Of a DNA stretch of 50,139 nucleotides, positions 48,971 through 50,139 are shown one piece after another; positions within the stretch are counted from its first letter, which is position 1; each line of letters opens with the position of its first letter. Source of the DNA: JAFLCM01 sp046154665 (GTDB taxonomy: Bacteria > Planctomycetota > Phycisphaerae > Phycisphaerales > UBA1924). Location: the NCBI GenBank assembly GCA_046154665.1, contig JBJXFG010000036.1, positions 1 through 50,139 of the forward strand. Reading direction: 5' to 3'. The notes below the pieces were generated by a model. That model was not told the origin of the DNA, searched no databases, and saw only the letters and a list, made by a program, of their open reading frames with translations. The position numbers and the translations under genes are program-made.

Positions 48971-50047
48971 ATGGCACGGAGCGAAGTCGAATCCGACCTG
49001 CAGGTGTACCTGCGTCAGATCAACGACATTGGTCTGCTCGACGCCGAGTCCGAGCGCACGCTGGGCTGGTCGGTGAAGAACGACGAGTGCCCCGCCGCGC
49101 GCGAGCGGCTTGTCCAATCCAATCTCCGCCTGGTGGTTTCGATCGCCAAGCACTACACCAACCGCGGGCTGTCGCTGACCGACCTCATCGAAGAGGGGAA
49201 CATCGGGCTCATCCGCGCGGTCGAGGGCTTTGACCCGGCCCAGGGCGCCCGGTTCAGCACCTACGCCTCGTGGTGGATCAAGCAGGCCATCAAGCGGGCC
49301 CTCATCAACGCCGCCCAGCCCATCCATGTGCCCGCGTACATGGTCGAGCTCATCGCCAAGTGGAAGCAGGTCAGCGCGCGGTTCGAGGAAGAGCACGGCC
49401 GCCAGCCGACGCTCGACGAACTGGCCCACCTGCTCGACATGCCGGTGAAGAAGGTCAGCATCATCCGCAACGCCGGCCGCGCGATGTACCTGCCTTCGAG
49501 CGGCGCGCTGGATGACGACGGGCAGCCGATCAACTTCAGCGAGGCCATCACCGATACCCGCAACGGCAGGCCCGAAGAATCCGTCCTCCGCTCCGATGAG
49601 CTCGACACCATCTACAAGCTGCTCGACGCCATCGACGAACGCGAGGCCCGCGTGCTGCGACTGCGTTTCGGGCTCGACGGCAAGGAACCGCTCACCCTCA
49701 AGCAGATCGGCTGCGAGATCGGGCTAACGCGCGAACGCGTCCGCCAGATCGAGGTCGAGGCCCTGCGAAAGCTCAACACGAGGCTGCTTGATGAACGCCC
49801 CAGCCAGTTCTTCAAGGCGCTCGTCGAGTCGGCCTTGCCATGCACCGTGGACGAAGAGGAATGCCCTTCGCCCGCGGGCAAGCTGACGAACGGCAACGGC
49901 AACAGCAACGGGCACGAGAACGGCAACGGCAACGGGAAGCGCAACGGCGCTACCGAGCACGCCGCCTCGCGCGGGCAGGGTCGACCGCGATCGATCAAGC
50001 CGCGCCGGGATGATGACGCCACGCCGCTGTCTCGCGCGGCGGGGTGA
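48971..50047 (+). CDS. rpoD: RNA polymerase sigma factor, RpoD/SigA family
   Basis: A 358-aa sigma-70 factor with SD GAGGGG directly upstream of the ATG at 48971. Region 1.2 is DLQVYLRQINDIGLLDAESERTLG (residues 8-31). Region 2 is QSNLRLVVSIAKHYTNRGLSL and GLIRAVEGFDPAQGARFSTYASWWIKQAIKRAL (about 48-112). Region 3 follows (IHVPAYMVELIAKW, TLDELAHLLDMPVKKV), and region 4 contains the helix-turn-helix TLKQIGCEIGLTRERVRQIEVEALRKL (about 244-270). Region 1.1 is absent, so this is a short RpoD or a group 2 sigma; one cannot say whether it is the primary one. The C-terminus after residue 300 is an unusual Asn-Gly-rich tail (NGNGNSNG... NGNGNGKRNG) and a basic end. Confidence 0.9.
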   Translation: MARSEVESDLQVYLRQINDIGLLDAESERTLGWSVKNDECPAARERLVQSNLRLVVSIAKHYTNRGLSLTDLIEEGNIGLIRAVEGFDPAQGARFSTYASWWIKQAIKRALINAAQPIHVPAYMVELIAKWKQVSARFEEEHGRQPTLDELAHLLDMPVKKVSIIRNAGRAMYLPSSGALDDDGQPINFSEAITDTRNGRPEESVLRSDELDTIYKLLDAIDEREARVLRLRFGLDGKEPLTLKQIGCEIGLTRERVRQIEVEALRKLNTRLLDERPSQFFKALVESALPCTVDEEECPSPAGKLTNGNGNSNGHENGNGNGKRNGATEHAASRGQGRPRSIKPRRDDDATPLSRAAG

Positions 50048-50091
50048 GACGAGCCGCCAGCGCGAGCGGGTGTTCTGATCAACGTTTTCTT

Positions 50092-50139
50092 CGACCCGCG
50101 AGTGCGGGTCGCTGATGGTTGCCAGACGCGGAGCGTCTG
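50092..50139. repeat. Two adjacent hairpins at the window end
   Basis: CGACCCGC/GCGGGTCG (loop GAGT, 50092-50111) and CAGACGC/GCGTCTG (loop GGA, 50123-50139) follow the sigma gene. They resemble other paired-hairpin elements but are cut by the window edge. Confidence 0.6.

Noticed and set aside
1..50139. CRISPR array
   Set aside because: No regularly spaced 25-40 bp repeats with unique spacers. The repeats present are palindrome pairs or 7-8 bp tandem units.
1..50139. tRNA or rRNA genes
   Set aside because: No GGTTCRANNCC-type T-loop with a matching acceptor stem was found in the gaps.

Overview
This is a 50 kb stretch of a GC-rich bacterial chromosome. The proteins point to a planctomycete, most likely class Phycisphaerae. 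The evidence is the run of secreted proteins ending in dockerin-like DxNGDGxVNxxDL repeats, a PAP/PGP variant of the PEP-CTERM sorting tail together with an exosortase, and intergenic DNA full of paired palindromes and 7-8 bp tandem repeats. That assignment is inference from protein style; no rRNA or tRNA gene was found in the window.

Layout. (1) 1-3.3 kb: a small unknown protein, hldE (ADP-heptose synthesis) and nadC (NAD synthesis). (2) 3.3-24 kb: a secretome-rich region with two M1 metallopeptidases of different build, an AlkP-superfamily/TPR protein, two tandem paralogous beta-helix proteins, an AraC regulator, a PEP-CTERM-like protein, a LamG protein, uppS and rlmN (divergent), a cytoplasmic-looking EF-hand/dockerin protein and a subtilisin-like S8 protease. 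Five of the secreted proteins end in the same two-repeat calcium module closed by a C-terminal Cys or Cys-Pro. (3) 24-29 kb: an unknown gene, an APH-like kinase, and tpiA-secG-yicC on the minus strand. (4) 29.5-44.7 kb: a large rightward locus for exopolysaccharide and protein sorting: Wza-like SLBB lipoprotein, PEP-CTERM substrate, exosortase, EpsI-like partner, a 1599-aa TPR protein, a Wzz/Wzc-like chain-length protein whose P-loop lacks its lysine, an NAD-sugar epimerase and a WecA/MraY-type initiating transferase. (5) 44.7-50 kb: a solitary atpC, a Gfo/Idh/MocA oxidoreductase, a GT2-like glycosyltransferase, a UVR-motif protein and an RpoD-type sigma factor.

The most unusual content is structural. 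Several families of paired-hairpin elements (REPIN/BIME-like, with short terminal inverted repeats) and short-period tandem repeats sit at every convergent gene junction in the window. Two of the elements lie in frame inside rlmN, and one arm forms the C-terminus of hldE. Separately, five genes without a Shine-Dalgarno sequence carry a -10-like hexamer ending exactly 6 nt before the start codon, as expected for leaderless transcripts. The exosortase locus is the best candidate for a functional system: it combines envelope polysaccharide export with anchoring of PAP-CTERM proteins, two of which are encoded in this window.
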